DNA from: Planctomycetota bacterium
GTDB lineage: Bacteria; Planctomycetota; PLA2; JAEUHO01
Assembly: GCA_020851795.1 (NCBI GenBank)
Contig: JADZCA010000007.1
Span: 1-64,000 of the forward strand
Length of the DNA: 64,000 nt
Direction: 5' to 3'
The translations under genes were made by a program, and so were the position numbers. Below are positions 35,744-44,543 of the stretch, piece by piece; within the stretch, counting starts at the first letter, position 1, and each line of letters opens with the position of its first letter. The notes below the pieces were generated by a model that was not told the DNA's origin, made no database searches, and saw only the letters and a list, made by a program, of their open reading frames with translations.

Positions 35744-37993
35744 TTGACCCAGCCCTCCCCCCGCTCGCGCGTGCTGCCCTTCGCGGTCGTGCACGGCGCG
35801 ACGGCGCTCGCCCTCGCGCTCGTCGTCGGGTGCGGGGGCGGTGGCGGCGGGGGCGGCGGCGGCTCGGGCGGCGACAGCGGGCTCGACGCGCGGCCGCCGG
35901 CGCCGTCGCTCGCCTTCCCGCTCACGGCGCCGACCACGGGGAGCGTGGAGGCCTACGACGGCTTCCCCAACCTGCGCTTCTCGAGCCCGGTGTTCGTCAC
36001 CGCGGCGCCGGGCGACGCGACCCGGCTCTTCGTCGTCGAGCAAGGCGGCCGCATCCGCGTGTTCCCCGCGAGCGCCTCGACGACGTCGGGCCAGGTGCGC
36101 ACGTTCCTCGACCTCACGTCGCGCGTGACGTCGGGCGGCGAGCTCGGGCTGCTCGGGCTGGCGTTCGACCCGGGTTACGCGACCAACCGCCGCTTCTACG
36201 TGAACTACACGACCGGGAGCGGCGGCTCGCTACGGTCGGTCGTCGCGCGCTACCAGCGGTCCGCCGCCGACCCCGACGCCGCCGACCCGACCGAGACGCC
36301 GCTGTTCGAGGTGGCGCAGCCGTACTCCAACCACAACGGCGGGATGCTCGCGTTCGGCCCCGACGGGTTCCTCTACGGCTCGTTCGGCGACGGCGGCGAC
36401 GCCGGCGACCCGCAGGGCAACGGCCAGCGCCTCTCGACGCTGCTCGGCAAGATCTTCCGCGTCGACCCCTCGGTGACCGTCGGCGCCACGCCGTACGGGA
36501 TCCCCTCCGACAACCCCTTCGCCGCGTCCACCGGGACCGAGCGCAAGGAGATCTACGCGTGGGGCCTGCGCAACCCGTGGCGGTTCTCGTTCGATCGCGG
36601 CACCGGGCGTCTCTTCGCAGGCGACGTCGGCCAAGGCTCGCGAGAGGAGATCGACGTCGTCGTCCGCGGCGGCAACTACGGCTGGCGGGGGATGGAGGGG
36701 ACGCAGGTCTACGACGGCGGCTCGCTCGGCAGCGGGCCGTTCACCGCGCCGGTGCACGAGTACGGGCGCAGCACCGGTTCGTGCGTGATCGGCGGCTACG
36801 TCTACCGCGGCACCGCGATCCCGTTCCTCGTCGGCCACTACGTGTTTGCCGACTACGGCAGCGGGCGCGTGTGGTCGTTCTCCTACGACGGCACGAGCGC
36901 CGGGGCTCGTGTCGAGCTCGCGGGGGTGTCCGGCCTGTCCTCCTTCGGCGAGGACGCGGCGGGCGAGCTGCTCGCCTGCGAGCACGGCGGCGGGCGCATC
37001 CTGCGGTTCCGCCCGACGGTGCCGGGCACGACGCCCTTCCCGCAGACGCTCTCGGCGACCGGGATCTACGCCGACCTGGCGACGCTCACCCCCGCCGCCG
37101 GCGTGCTGCCCTACGACGTCAACGCCCCGCTGTGGAGCGACGGCGCGCTCAAGGACCGCTTCGTCACGCTCCCGGGCACCTCGCGCATCGGCTTCAGCCA
37201 GGACGGCGCGTGGTCGTTCCCGACCCAGACCGTGCTCGTGAAGACCTTCCGGCTCCCGCTCGTCGTCGGCGACCCGTCCTCGGCGGTCCCGGTCGAGACG
37301 CGCGTGCTCGTGCTCTCGGCGAGCGGCTGGGAGGGGTACTCCTACCGCTGGCGCGCCGACGGCACCGACGCCGACCTGCTCGCCGGCGCGGACACGCGCA
37401 GCTTCGACGTCGCCGACGCGTCCGCCCCCGGCGGGCAGCGGGTGCAGACGTGGGCGTTCCCGTCGCGCACCGACTGCCTGCGCTGCCACACGGCGGCGGC
37501 CGGCCGTGTGCTCGGCCTGACCACGCGCCAGCTCAACCGCACGTTCGACTTCGGGCCGCTGGGCGGGCGCGTCGGGAACCAGCTCGACACGTGGAGCGAC
37601 GTCGGGCTCTTCGACGTCGCGCTCCCGGCCTCGGCGGCGCTGCCGGCTCACCCCCGCCCCGACGACCTCGGGGCGCCGGTGGCCGCCCGTGCGCGGGCCT
37701 GGCTCGACGCCAACTGCGCTGGCTGCCACCGGCCCGGCGGGGGCACGCCGAGCACGATGGACCTGCGCTCGACGGTCTCGGTCGCGTCGATGGGGGTCGT
37801 GGGCGTCGCCCCGCAGCAGGGTGGCCTCGGCCTGCCCGACCCGCGGATCGTGACCAGCGGCGCCCGCGCGGCGTCGGTCCTGTGGCTGCGCGTCGGGGCG
37901 CTCGACGGGAACCGGATGCCCCCGCTGGGCTCGTCGGTCGTGGACGCCGACGGCCAGGACCTCGTCGGCGACTGGATCGACGGCGGCCCCTGA
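35744..37993 (+). CDS. PQQ-type sugar/sorbosone dehydrogenase lipoprotein with di-heme C-terminal domain
   Basis: Predicted 749-residue lipoprotein. The TTG at 35744 is proposed because GGAG lies 7 nt upstream and the protein then begins with a lipoprotein signal (ALALALVVGC) and a poly-Gly spacer; the frame is open from GTG 35648. Residues about 60-430 form a six-bladed glucose/sorbosone dehydrogenase propeller (LFVVEQGGRIRVF, GLLGLAFDPGYATNRRFYVN, YAWGLRNPWRFSFDRGTGRL, EIDVVVRGGNYGW). The C-terminal part carries two heme-binding CxxCH motifs, CLRCH (about 578) and CAGCH (about 658). It probably oxidises a sugar at the cell surface and passes electrons through its own hemes. Confidence 0.86.
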   Translation: MTQPSPRSRVLPFAVVHGATALALALVVGCGGGGGGGGGGSGGDSGLDARPPAPSLAFPLTAPTTGSVEAYDGFPNLRFSSPVFVTAAPGDATRLFVVEQGGRIRVFPASASTTSGQVRTFLDLTSRVTSGGELGLLGLAFDPGYATNRRFYVNYTTGSGGSLRSVVARYQRSAADPDAADPTETPLFEVAQPYSNHNGGMLAFGPDGFLYGSFGDGGDAGDPQGNGQRLSTLLGKIFRVDPSVTVGATPYGIPSDNPFAASTGTERKEIYAWGLRNPWRFSFDRGTGRLFAGDVGQGSREEIDVVVRGGNYGWRGMEGTQVYDGGSLGSGPFTAPVHEYGRSTGSCVIGGYVYRGTAIPFLVGHYVFADYGSGRVWSFSYDGTSAGARVELAGVSGLSSFGEDAAGELLACEHGGGRILRFRPTVPGTTPFPQTLSATGIYADLATLTPAAGVLPYDVNAPLWSDGALKDRFVTLPGTSRIGFSQDGAWSFPTQTVLVKTFRLPLVVGDPSSAVPVETRVLVLSASGWEGYSYRWRADGTDADLLAGADTRSFDVADASAPGGQRVQTWAFPSRTDCLRCHTAAAGRVLGLTTRQLNRTFDFGPLGGRVGNQLDTWSDVGLFDVALPASAALPAHPRPDDLGAPVAARARAWLDANCAGCHRPGGGTPSTMDLRSTVSVASMGVVGVAPQQGGLGLPDPRIVTSGARAASVLWLRVGALDGNRMPPLGSSVVDADGQDLVGDWIDGGP

Positions 37994-38097
37994 CGTCGGC
38001 GGGCACGCGGGCCCCGCGGCGCCCCGGGGACCGCCGAGGCCGGCGCCGACCGGCGGCGACCCCCTCGCTCGTTCCTCCCGGTGGCCCCTCCGTGCCG

Positions 38098-38103
38098 TAG
38101 CAT
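38098..38103 (+). promoter_or_regulatory. -10 box of the zinc-ribbon gene, leaderless
   Basis: TAGCAT ends 6 nt before the ATG at 38110. The six bases between (GAGGGG) resemble a Shine-Dalgarno but would lie upstream of or at the expected transcription start. Confidence 0.4.
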
Positions 38104-38109
38104 GAGGGG

Positions 38110-38493
38110 ATGAGCGCCGGCGCCTCGGACTTCCGCTGCCCGCACTGCCTCACTGCCAAGATGCTCGAGCAGACGTGGGGCGGCGTCGCCGTCCGCATCT
38201 GCATGCGCTGCGGCTCCAACTTCTTCGCCGCCGGGTCGCTGGCGGCCTTCGAGGGGTGGGGCGACGACCTCCCCCCCGAGGCCGAGCGCGTCGCGGCGCA
38301 TCATGAGGCCTCGGTGCACTGTCCCGCCTGCGGGCACGCGCTCGAGCGCCTCGCGTTCCCGATGGAGCCGACGCTCGAGCTCGAGCGTTGCCCGTCGTGC
38401 CGCGGGATCGTCCTCGACTTCGAGGAGATCCGCCGCGTGCCGGCGGTGGGTCGGTGGGTCGCCGAGCGGGCCAAGGCCCGGGCCGGCCAGTAG
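38110..38493 (+). CDS. Double zinc-ribbon protein (TFIIB-like ribbon)
   Basis: Predicted 127-residue cytosolic protein with two four-Cys zinc ribbons: CPHCLT...ICMRCGSNFF (about residues 13-37) and CPACGHAL...CPSCRGIVLDFEEI (about 74-105). The second, with the acidic sequence after the last Cys pair, matches the TFIIB-type zinc-ribbon family seen in bacterial COG3809-like proteins. The function of these proteins is unknown. The PASTA gene follows after 12 bp on the same strand, so the two are probably cotranscribed. Confidence 0.75.
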   Translation: MSAGASDFRCPHCLTAKMLEQTWGGVAVRICMRCGSNFFAAGSLAAFEGWGDDLPPEAERVAAHHEASVHCPACGHALERLAFPMEPTLELERCPSCRGIVLDFEEIRRVPAVGRWVAERAKARAGQ

Positions 38494-38505
38494 GGGAGCC
38501 GGCGG

Positions 38506-41193
38506 ATGCGCGTCCACCTCGCCGAGCGGGTGCCCGGTACGCCGGGCTCGTTGCTCGTCCTCGAGATCGAGTTCACGTCCAAGGCGCGCCGCGTCCGCGT
38601 CACCGCGACGGACGGGCTCGCGCCGCTCGACCTCCGCGGCGAGCGCCCGGGCGGCACCTACGACGCGGCCCCGACGCTGCCGCGCCTGCACGTGCCGCTG
38701 CGCGTCGAGAAGGGCGGCCCCCGCGACGTGAAGGTCTCGGTCGTCGTCGAGGACGTCAGCGGCACCGTGGCCGCCGAGACGTGGGAGGGCGCGGTGCACC
38801 TCGAGCGCGCCGCCAAGGCCGGGGCCGGCCCGTGGCTGGTCGGCGCCGGGTTCCTCGCGGTCGTCGCCGGCATCGTCGGCTTCGTCGTCCTCCCGCTGCT
38901 CGAGCCGACGTCGGTCCCCGCGCTCGTCGGCAAGCCCCGCGAGGAGGCCGAGCGCACGCTCAAGGCGCTCGGGTTCGCGCCCGTGGTCTGGTGGTCCGAC
39001 GATCGCCCCGAGAGCGAGGCCGGGCGCGTCTTCGCGCAGGCGCCCGAGGCCGACAGCCAGCCCGCCAAGGGCTCGCCCGTCGTGCTCAAGGTGGCGCGCG
39101 CCCGCGCGGCGGCGACCGCGGAGGTCCCGATGGTGGTCGGGATGGCGCGCCTGGCGGCCGAGGAGTCGATCGCGGCGGCGGGCCTGACCGTGTCGGCCGT
39201 GGCCGAGGACGCGGTGGACGTGCTCGACGGCAAGGTGATCCGCCAGCGGCCGGCCGCGGGCCAGCGTTCGGTGCCCGGCACCGCCGTCGAGATCGTGGTC
39301 GGTCGCAAGCGCGTCGTGCCCGCGCGCGACGTCCCCGACGTCGTGCGGCTCTCGCGGGCCGACGCCGAGGCGGCGTTGGTCGCGGCGGGCCTGCGGGCCG
39401 ACGTCGAGGAGCGCGACGCCGACAGCGACGCCGCGGGGAAGGTGCTCGCGCAGGACCCGGTCGGCGGCAATCGCGTGCCGGAAGGGTCCTCCGTGCGCGT
39501 CACGGTCGGTCGCGTGGCCGCGGCCGTCGCGATCCCCGACGTGACGGGGCGCAGCCGCGGCGACGCGGAGAAGGCGCTCGCCGACGCCGGGTTCGTGGTC
39601 GCGTTCACCGACGCGCCGGCCGACGCGGGCGCGCCGGGGCGCGTGCTCTCGCAGGAGCCGGCGTCGGGCACGGCGCGCAAGGGCACGACGATCACGCTGC
39701 GCGCGGTCCCGTCGCCCACGGCGCCGACGCCGCCGGTCGCCCCGCCCACGGCGCCGACGCCGCCGGTCGTCCCGACGCCGCCCGTCGAGCCGCCGGTCGC
39801 CCCGCCCGTGGTGCCGACGCCGCCGGTCGTCCCGACGCCGCCCGTCGAGCCGCCGGTCGTGCCCACGCCGCCGACGCCGCCCGTCGAGCCCGCGCCGCCG
39901 ATCGCGCCGACGCCGCCTCGCCCCGCGGTCTCGCCCAACCTCGTCGGGCTCTCCGTCGGCGACGCGAAGGCCGAGCTCGAGCGCAGCGGGCTCACCGCGC
40001 GGATCGAGGAGGAGGACACGACGGCCGACTCGCCCGTCGGCATGGTGCTCCGCCAGTCGCCCGCGGCCGGCACGCCCGTCCCCGATCGCACGGTGACGCT
40101 GGTGGTCTCGCGTCGCGCGCCCGCCGGCCCCGCGCTCCCGCAGGTGCCCGACGTCGTCGGCCGCGTCGAGGACGACGCACTCACGCTGCTCCGGGCGCGG
40201 GGCCTCGGGTGGTCGGTGCTCCGCGAGGACACGACGCCGGAGCGCGTCGGCCTCGTCCTTCGCCAGGAGCCGACGCCGGGCCCGGCCGCGAAGGAGCACG
40301 CGATCGTGATCCTCGTCGTGGGCCGCGCGCCGCTCCCGACGGTGCCCCCGACGCCGACCCCGCCCGTGATGCCGACGCCTCCGGTCGAACCGACGCCCCC
40401 CGTGGTGCCGACGCCTCCGGTCGAACCGACGCCCCCCGTGGTCCCGACCCCGCCGGTGGTGCCGACGCCGCCCGTCGATCCGACGCCCGTGGTCCCCACG
40501 CCGCCGGTCGTCCCCACGCCGCCGGTCGAGCCGCCGCCGACCGTGCGCCCCGCGCCCCCTCCTGTGGACGCCTCGTTGCCGCCGCCCGTGCGTCGGACGC
40601 CGGGTGGCGCCCCGACGCCGCCGACGCCTCCGCCGCCGACGCGCGCGCCGGTGGTCCTCCCGCCCGTGACGCCCACGCCGTCGCGGCCGGTCTCGCCGCC
40701 GCCGACGACGACGGGGCCGTCGGCCCCGATGCCGTCGTCGCCGACGGCTCCGCCCGTCGCCGTGCGCGCGGGGTCCGCGCCGGTCGCGATGCCCGACCTG
40801 ACCGGCCGTGACGCGGCCGAGGCGATCGAGATCGCGCTGCGCGCCGGGGTGCGGCCGCAGATCGTCGCCGACACGGACGCCCGCGCTTCCGTCGGGCGCG
40901 TGCGGTCGCAGGCGCCGCAGGCCGGGCTCACGGTGGCCGCCGGCTCGGTGGTGACGCTGCAGGTCGGCGGCGGGTGGTCCTCGTCGTCGGCCGTGGTGCC
41001 GTCGGTGGTGGGACTCCGTTCGGGCGACGCGGTCGCGCGCCTCTCGCAGGCGGGCTTCACCGTGACCATCGTCCGCGTGCGCGTCACCGGCGGGACGTTC
41101 TCCGACCCCGACCAGGTCCTCGCGCAGTCGCCGGAGGGCACGGTCGCGGCCGACCGCGCGCGCTGGGTCCGCGTCTACACGGCCGCGCCGTAG
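38506..41193 (+). CDS. Membrane protein with eight PASTA domains and no kinase domain
   Basis: Predicted 895-residue single-pass membrane protein. An N-terminal soluble domain of about 105 residues has beta-rich character and no catalytic motif. One transmembrane helix follows (FLAVVAGIVGFVVLPLL, about residues 117-133). The rest carries eight PASTA repeats, each starting with a P-x-V-V/L-G-type motif (SVPALVGKPREEAERTL, AEVPMVVGM, DVPDVVRL, AIPDVTGR, VSPNLVGLSVGDAKAEL, QVPDVVGR, AMPDLTGR, VVPSVVGLRSGDAVARL). Two long Pro/Thr/Val-rich linkers follow the fourth and sixth repeats. PASTA domains normally cap Ser/Thr kinases or penicillin-binding proteins and bind muropeptides; none of those is attached here. 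Confidence 0.88.
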   Translation: MRVHLAERVPGTPGSLLVLEIEFTSKARRVRVTATDGLAPLDLRGERPGGTYDAAPTLPRLHVPLRVEKGGPRDVKVSVVVEDVSGTVAAETWEGAVHLERAAKAGAGPWLVGAGFLAVVAGIVGFVVLPLLEPTSVPALVGKPREEAERTLKALGFAPVVWWSDDRPESEAGRVFAQAPEADSQPAKGSPVVLKVARARAAATAEVPMVVGMARLAAEESIAAAGLTVSAVAEDAVDVLDGKVIRQRPAAGQRSVPGTAVEIVVGRKRVVPARDVPDVVRLSRADAEAALVAAGLRADVEERDADSDAAGKVLAQDPVGGNRVPEGSSVRVTVGRVAAAVAIPDVTGRSRGDAEKALADAGFVVAFTDAPADAGAPGRVLSQEPASGTARKGTTITLRAVPSPTAPTPPVAPPTAPTPPVVPTPPVEPPVAPPVVPTPPVVPTPPVEPPVVPTPPTPPVEPAPPIAPTPPRPAVSPNLVGLSVGDAKAELERSGLTARIEEEDTTADSPVGMVLRQSPAAGTPVPDRTVTLVVSRRAPAGPALPQVPDVVGRVEDDALTLLRARGLGWSVLREDTTPERVGLVLRQEPTPGPAAKEHAIVILVVGRAPLPTVPPTPTPPVMPTPPVEPTPPVVPTPPVEPTPPVVPTPPVVPTPPVDPTPVVPTPPVVPTPPVEPPPTVRPAPPPVDASLPPPVRRTPGGAPTPPTPPPPTRAPVVLPPVTPTPSRPVSPPPTTTGPSAPMPSSPTAPPVAVRAGSAPVAMPDLTGRDAAEAIEIALRAGVRPQIVADTDARASVGRVRSQAPQAGLTVAAGSVVTLQVGGGWSSSSAVVPSVVGLRSGDAVARLSQAGFTVTIVRVRVTGGTFSDPDQVLAQSPEGTVAADRARWVRVYTAAP
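39715..39920 (+). repeat. In-frame Pro-rich linker repeat, first block
   Basis: Imperfect copies of an 18-24 bp unit reading roughly CCGACGCCGCCGGTCGTCCC encode PTPPV(V/E)PPV-type linkers between PASTA repeats 4 and 5. It is coding repeat DNA and not a CRISPR array. Confidence 0.8.
40345..40560 (+). repeat. In-frame Pro-rich linker repeat, second block
   Basis: A second block of near-identical units encodes PTPPVEPTPPVVPTPPV-type sequence between PASTA repeats 6 and 7. Near-perfect copies such as GTGCCGACGCCTCCGGTCGA recur, which makes the stretch prone to slippage. Confidence 0.8.
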
Positions 41194-41291
41194 CGCGCCG
41201 TAGCGCTCCTCGTCGCAGCGGCGGACCGCGGCCGTGGCGGCCGCCGCGGAAGACGGGGGTGCGCTCGCCCGCGCGGCGGTGCGGCCGCCCG

Positions 41292-41618
41292 TCAGCCGCC
41301 GGCCCGCTTCGCGGCGATCCCGAGGGCGAGCAGCACCTCGACGATGCGGTCGCGGTGGTCGCCCTGCACCTCGACGACGCGCCCCTTGACCGTGCCCCCC
41401 GCGCCGCACCGCGACTTGAGCGTCTTGCCGACCTCCTCGATGCGCGCAGGGTGGCCGGGGAGGTTCTCGACCACCGTCACCACCTTGCCGCCGCGACCCT
41501 GACGTTCGAGCCGCACGCGCGCGGGTCCCGTCGGCGGGGTGGGCGGCGGCGACGACGGCGCGGGGCCCGCGGGCGGCGGCGTCCCGGCGCTGCTCCAAGC
41601 GAGGCGGTCCTTGTTCAT
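41292..41618 (-). CDS. yciH: SUI1/YciH-family translation factor
   Basis: Predicted 108-residue cytosolic protein. The first 35 residues are Pro-rich and probably disordered. The remainder is a SUI1 domain: VRLERQGRGGKVVTVVENLP, then GKTLKSRCGAGGTVKGRVVEVQGDHRDRIVEVLLALG. This matches bacterial YciH, a homologue of eukaryotic eIF1 that can influence start-codon selection. The ATG at 41618 has GGAGCG upstream. Such a factor is notable in a genome that appears to use many GTG, TTG and leaderless starts, although no link is shown. Confidence 0.9.
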   Translation of the reverse strand: MNKDRLAWSSAGTPPPAGPAPSSPPPTPPTGPARVRLERQGRGGKVVTVVENLPGHPARIEEVGKTLKSRCGAGGTVKGRVVEVQGDHRDRIVEVLLALGIAAKRAGG

Positions 41619-41750
41619 CAGGGGCGCTCCGGTGGCGTGGTCCATCGTAGGGGCGGGCCCCTCGGGCGCGGTGCGCCTTCCGGGTCGCCGTGGGCGCCGC
41701 TCCGGCCCGCGCGGCGGTCCGCGTACCCTCACGACGTCCCCGGAGGGTGC

Positions 41751-43763
41751 ATGGCGCAGGGTCTGCTCGAAGAGCTGGTGCTCGCGTACGGCGTCGGCGT
41801 CGTCGTGGTGCTCCTCCTGCTGCGCCTGAAGGTCCCGACGGTGGTCGGCTTCCTCCTCGCCGGGGTGCTGCTCGGGCCGCACGGGCTGCGCCTCGTCCGC
41901 GACGTCGAGGCCGTCTCGGCGCTCGCCGACATCGGCGTCGTGATCCTGCTCTTCACGATCGGCGTCGAGATGAGCATCGGGCGCATCCTGCGCATGGGCG
42001 CCACGCTCCTCGCGGCGTGCGCGCTGCAGCTCGGCCTGACGACGGCGGGCGTCGCGCTCCCCGTCTGGGCCACGGGCACCGCCCCGGGGCCCGCGGTGGT
42101 GCTCGGCCTGCTCGTCGCCGCCAGCAGCACGACGCTCGTGCTGCGCGTGCTGGCCGACCGCGGCGAGACCGAGGCGCCGCAGGGACGGCTCGCGCTCGGG
42201 GTCGCGATCCTGCAGGACCTCGCGGTCGTGCCCGTGATGATGCTGCTGCCCGTGCTCGCCGGCGCCGGCGGCGGCGCAGCCGACACGGCGGCGACCGTCG
42301 GCAAGGCGCTCGCCGTCGTCGCGGGCACCGTGGTGCTCGCGCGCACCGTGGTGCCGCGGGTGCTCGAGCTCGTCGTGGACACGCGCAGCCGCGAGCTCTT
42401 CGCGCTGACCGTGATCTTCCTCTGCCTCGGCACCGCGTGGGCGGCCAGCGCCGCGGGGCTCTCGCTCGCGCTGGGCGCGTTCCTCGGCGGGCTCGTCGTC
42501 AGCGAGTCGCCGTACAGCCAGCAGGTGCTGGGGGAGATGGCGCCGATCCGCGACGGCCTGTCGGGCCTGTTCTTCATCGGCGTCGGCATGCTGCTCGACC
42601 TCGGGGCGGTGGTGGCGGCCCCGGGGCCGGTGGTCGGCGCCGTGGCCGCGATCCTGCTCGCCAAGACGCTGCTCGCCGCGGTCGCCTCGCTCGTCGCGGG
42701 CTACCGGCTCCGCACGGCGGTGCTCGCCGGGGCCGCGCTGGCGCAGGTGGGGGAGTTCTCGTTCGTGCTGGCACGGGAGGCGAGCCGCCTCTCGCTGCTC
42801 TCGTCGCGCGAGGAGCAGCTCTTCCTCGCGAGCGCGGTGCTGACGATGGTCGCGTCGCCGTTCCTCTACCGCCTCGCGCCCGGCGTCGCCGACGCGCTCG
42901 ACCGCCGGCTCGGGCAGCGCTGGCGCGGGCGCGGCGACGAGGAGGGCGGCGTCACCGCGCACGCGGGCCACGTCGTCGTCGTCGGCTTCGGGCTCACGGG
43001 GCGCAACGTGGCGCGCGCGCTGGGCCACCACGGGCTCGACTTCGTCGCCGTCGAGATGAACCCCGAGACCGTGCGGCGCGAGCGGGCCGCCGGCGTCGCG
43101 ATCCTCTACGGCGACGCCGGCCACCCCGACGTGCTGCGGCACGCGGGCCTCGACGGCGCGCGCCTCGTCGTGCTCGCGATCAGCGACCTCCCGGGGACGA
43201 AGCGGGTGCTCGCCACGGTGAAGTCGCTGCGCCCCGACGTGCGCACGATCGTGCGCGCCCGCTACGCGCGGGAGGTCGGGGAGTACGTCGCGCTGGGCGC
43301 CGACGAGGTGGTCCCCGACGAGGTGGAGACGAGCGTCGAGATCTTCGCGCGCGTGCTGCGCGCCTACGACCTGACCTCCGAGGCGATCGAGCGCAGCGTG
43401 CGCGCGGTCCGCGAGGAGGGCTTCGAGGCGGTGCGCTCGACCGCGGCCCGTCACGGGGTCTCGCCGAGCCGCGTGCAGCGCGTCGGCGCGGTGGACCTCG
43501 AGACGCACGTCCTCGGGCCCGGCGCGGTCGCCGACGGGAAGACGATCGGCGAGCTCGAGGTGCGCAAGCGCCACGGCGTGACCGTGGTCGCCGTGCGGCG
43601 GGAGGGCGAGCTGCTCCCCGAGCCGGGCGCCGCGACGCGCCTCGCCGCCGCCGACGTGGTGGTGCTGATGGGGACGCCCGACCGGCTCTCGGCCGCGGCG
43701 GAGCTGTTCAAGGCAAGAGGGCCCGCGGCGACGTCCGCGGGCGCGGAGGTCACCGACGCATGA
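41751..43763 (+). CDS. Kef-type potassium:proton antiporter with TrkA-N and TrkA-C domains
   Basis: Predicted 670-residue membrane protein. The first 390 residues form the CPA2 antiporter (VPTVVGFLLAGVLLGPHGLR, ADIGVVILLFTIGVEMS, LGAFLGGLVVSESPYSQQVL, LAQVGEFSFVLA). A TrkA-N Rossmann domain begins near residue 405 (VVVVGFGLTGRNVARAL), and a TrkA-C domain closes the protein (GKTIGELEVRKRHGVTVVAV). This is the full KefB/KefC-like arrangement, regulated by nucleotide or ligand binding, and probably handles K+/H+ exchange. The ATG has GGAGGG just upstream. Its stop overlaps the next gene as ATGA. Confidence 0.9.
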   Translation: MAQGLLEELVLAYGVGVVVVLLLLRLKVPTVVGFLLAGVLLGPHGLRLVRDVEAVSALADIGVVILLFTIGVEMSIGRILRMGATLLAACALQLGLTTAGVALPVWATGTAPGPAVVLGLLVAASSTTLVLRVLADRGETEAPQGRLALGVAILQDLAVVPVMMLLPVLAGAGGGAADTAATVGKALAVVAGTVVLARTVVPRVLELVVDTRSRELFALTVIFLCLGTAWAASAAGLSLALGAFLGGLVVSESPYSQQVLGEMAPIRDGLSGLFFIGVGMLLDLGAVVAAPGPVVGAVAAILLAKTLLAAVASLVAGYRLRTAVLAGAALAQVGEFSFVLAREASRLSLLSSREEQLFLASAVLTMVASPFLYRLAPGVADALDRRLGQRWRGRGDEEGGVTAHAGHVVVVGFGLTGRNVARALGHHGLDFVAVEMNPETVRRERAAGVAILYGDAGHPDVLRHAGLDGARLVVLAISDLPGTKRVLATVKSLRPDVRTIVRARYAREVGEYVALGADEVVPDEVETSVEIFARVLRAYDLTSEAIERSVRAVREEGFEAVRSTAARHGVSPSRVQRVGAVDLETHVLGPGAVADGKTIGELEVRKRHGVTVVAVRREGELLPEPGAATRLAAADVVVLMGTPDRLSAAAELFKARGPAATSAGAEVTDA

Positions 43764-44530
43764 GCGCAGCACGGACGCAGGGACCGGAGGGCGCCGCCGA
43801 CGGCGCGCAGGCGCGCGCGGACGCCCTGCTCGACGGGATCCTCGGTCGTCTCGGGGGCGAGGGCGCGCCGTCGGTCCTGCGCGAGCGGGACGGGACGTGG
43901 CTGCGGCGCGACGGCCGCGGCGCGGCGCGCCTCGTCGCGCACGACGGCGTCGTCGTCGCGGAGGTGGACTCGAGGGCGGGGGTGGGCGACCCGGCGGCGC
44001 TGCGCCGCATCGGTCACCCGCACCCCGACCGTGCGCGCTCCGCGCAGGGCTGGCGCCGCTTCGTCGTCCGCACGCGCGCCGACGCCGCCCGGCTCGTGCG
44101 GGCGCTGCGCGCGCCCCGCGTCCCGCGCTCGGGCCCGCCGCCGCCCGCGGGGATGCTCGTCGGTCGCGTCCGCGTGCGCCGGCTCATGGACGCGCCCGAC
44201 CCGCGCGACGGCACGCGCGTGCTCGTGGACGAGGCGTGGCCGCGCGGGGTCGAGCGCGAGGGCGCGCCGGTGGACGCGTGGATGCCCGAGGCGGCGCCGA
44301 GCCGCCCGCTGCGGGCCGCCTACGGCGCGGTGCCGGGCGTGCACCGGGGCTTCCGGCGCGCCTACCTCGCCGAGCTGCGCGGCGGGGCGAAGGCCGACGT
44401 CGTGGCGCGGCTGCGGCGCGTGCTCCGCGACGGCCCGCTCACCCTCCTGACGGGCGTGCGCGACCTCCCGAACGCGGCCGCCGTGGTCCTCGCGCACGCG
44501 GTGACGCACGGCCGCACGCCCAAGTCCTGA
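43760..44530 (+). CDS. DUF488 protein with an extra N-terminal domain
   Basis: Predicted 256-residue cytosolic protein, translationally coupled to the Kef gene (ATGA overlap). Residues about 130-256 match the YeaO-like DUF488 family: VLVDEAWPRGVEREGAPVDAW, EAAPSRPLRAAYG, and the terminal LTLLTGVRDLPNAAAVVLAHA. Residues 1-120 form a separate domain with the stretch IGHPHPDRARSAQGWRRFVV, which resembles DUF5519-type sequences; that match is weak. DUF488 alone is about 120 residues, so this is a fusion. Function is unknown for both parts. Confidence 0.72.
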   Translation: MSAARTQGPEGAADGAQARADALLDGILGRLGGEGAPSVLRERDGTWLRRDGRGAARLVAHDGVVVAEVDSRAGVGDPAALRRIGHPHPDRARSAQGWRRFVVRTRADAARLVRALRAPRVPRSGPPPPAGMLVGRVRVRRLMDAPDPRDGTRVLVDEAWPRGVEREGAPVDAWMPEAAPSRPLRAAYGAVPGVHRGFRRAYLAELRGGAKADVVARLRRVLRDGPLTLLTGVRDLPNAAAVVLAHAVTHGRTPKS

Positions 44531-44543
44531 CCGGAGACCGACG

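Noticed and set aside
39715..40560. CRISPR-like repeats
   Set aside because: They are in frame inside the PASTA protein and encode Pro-rich linkers with no unique spacers.
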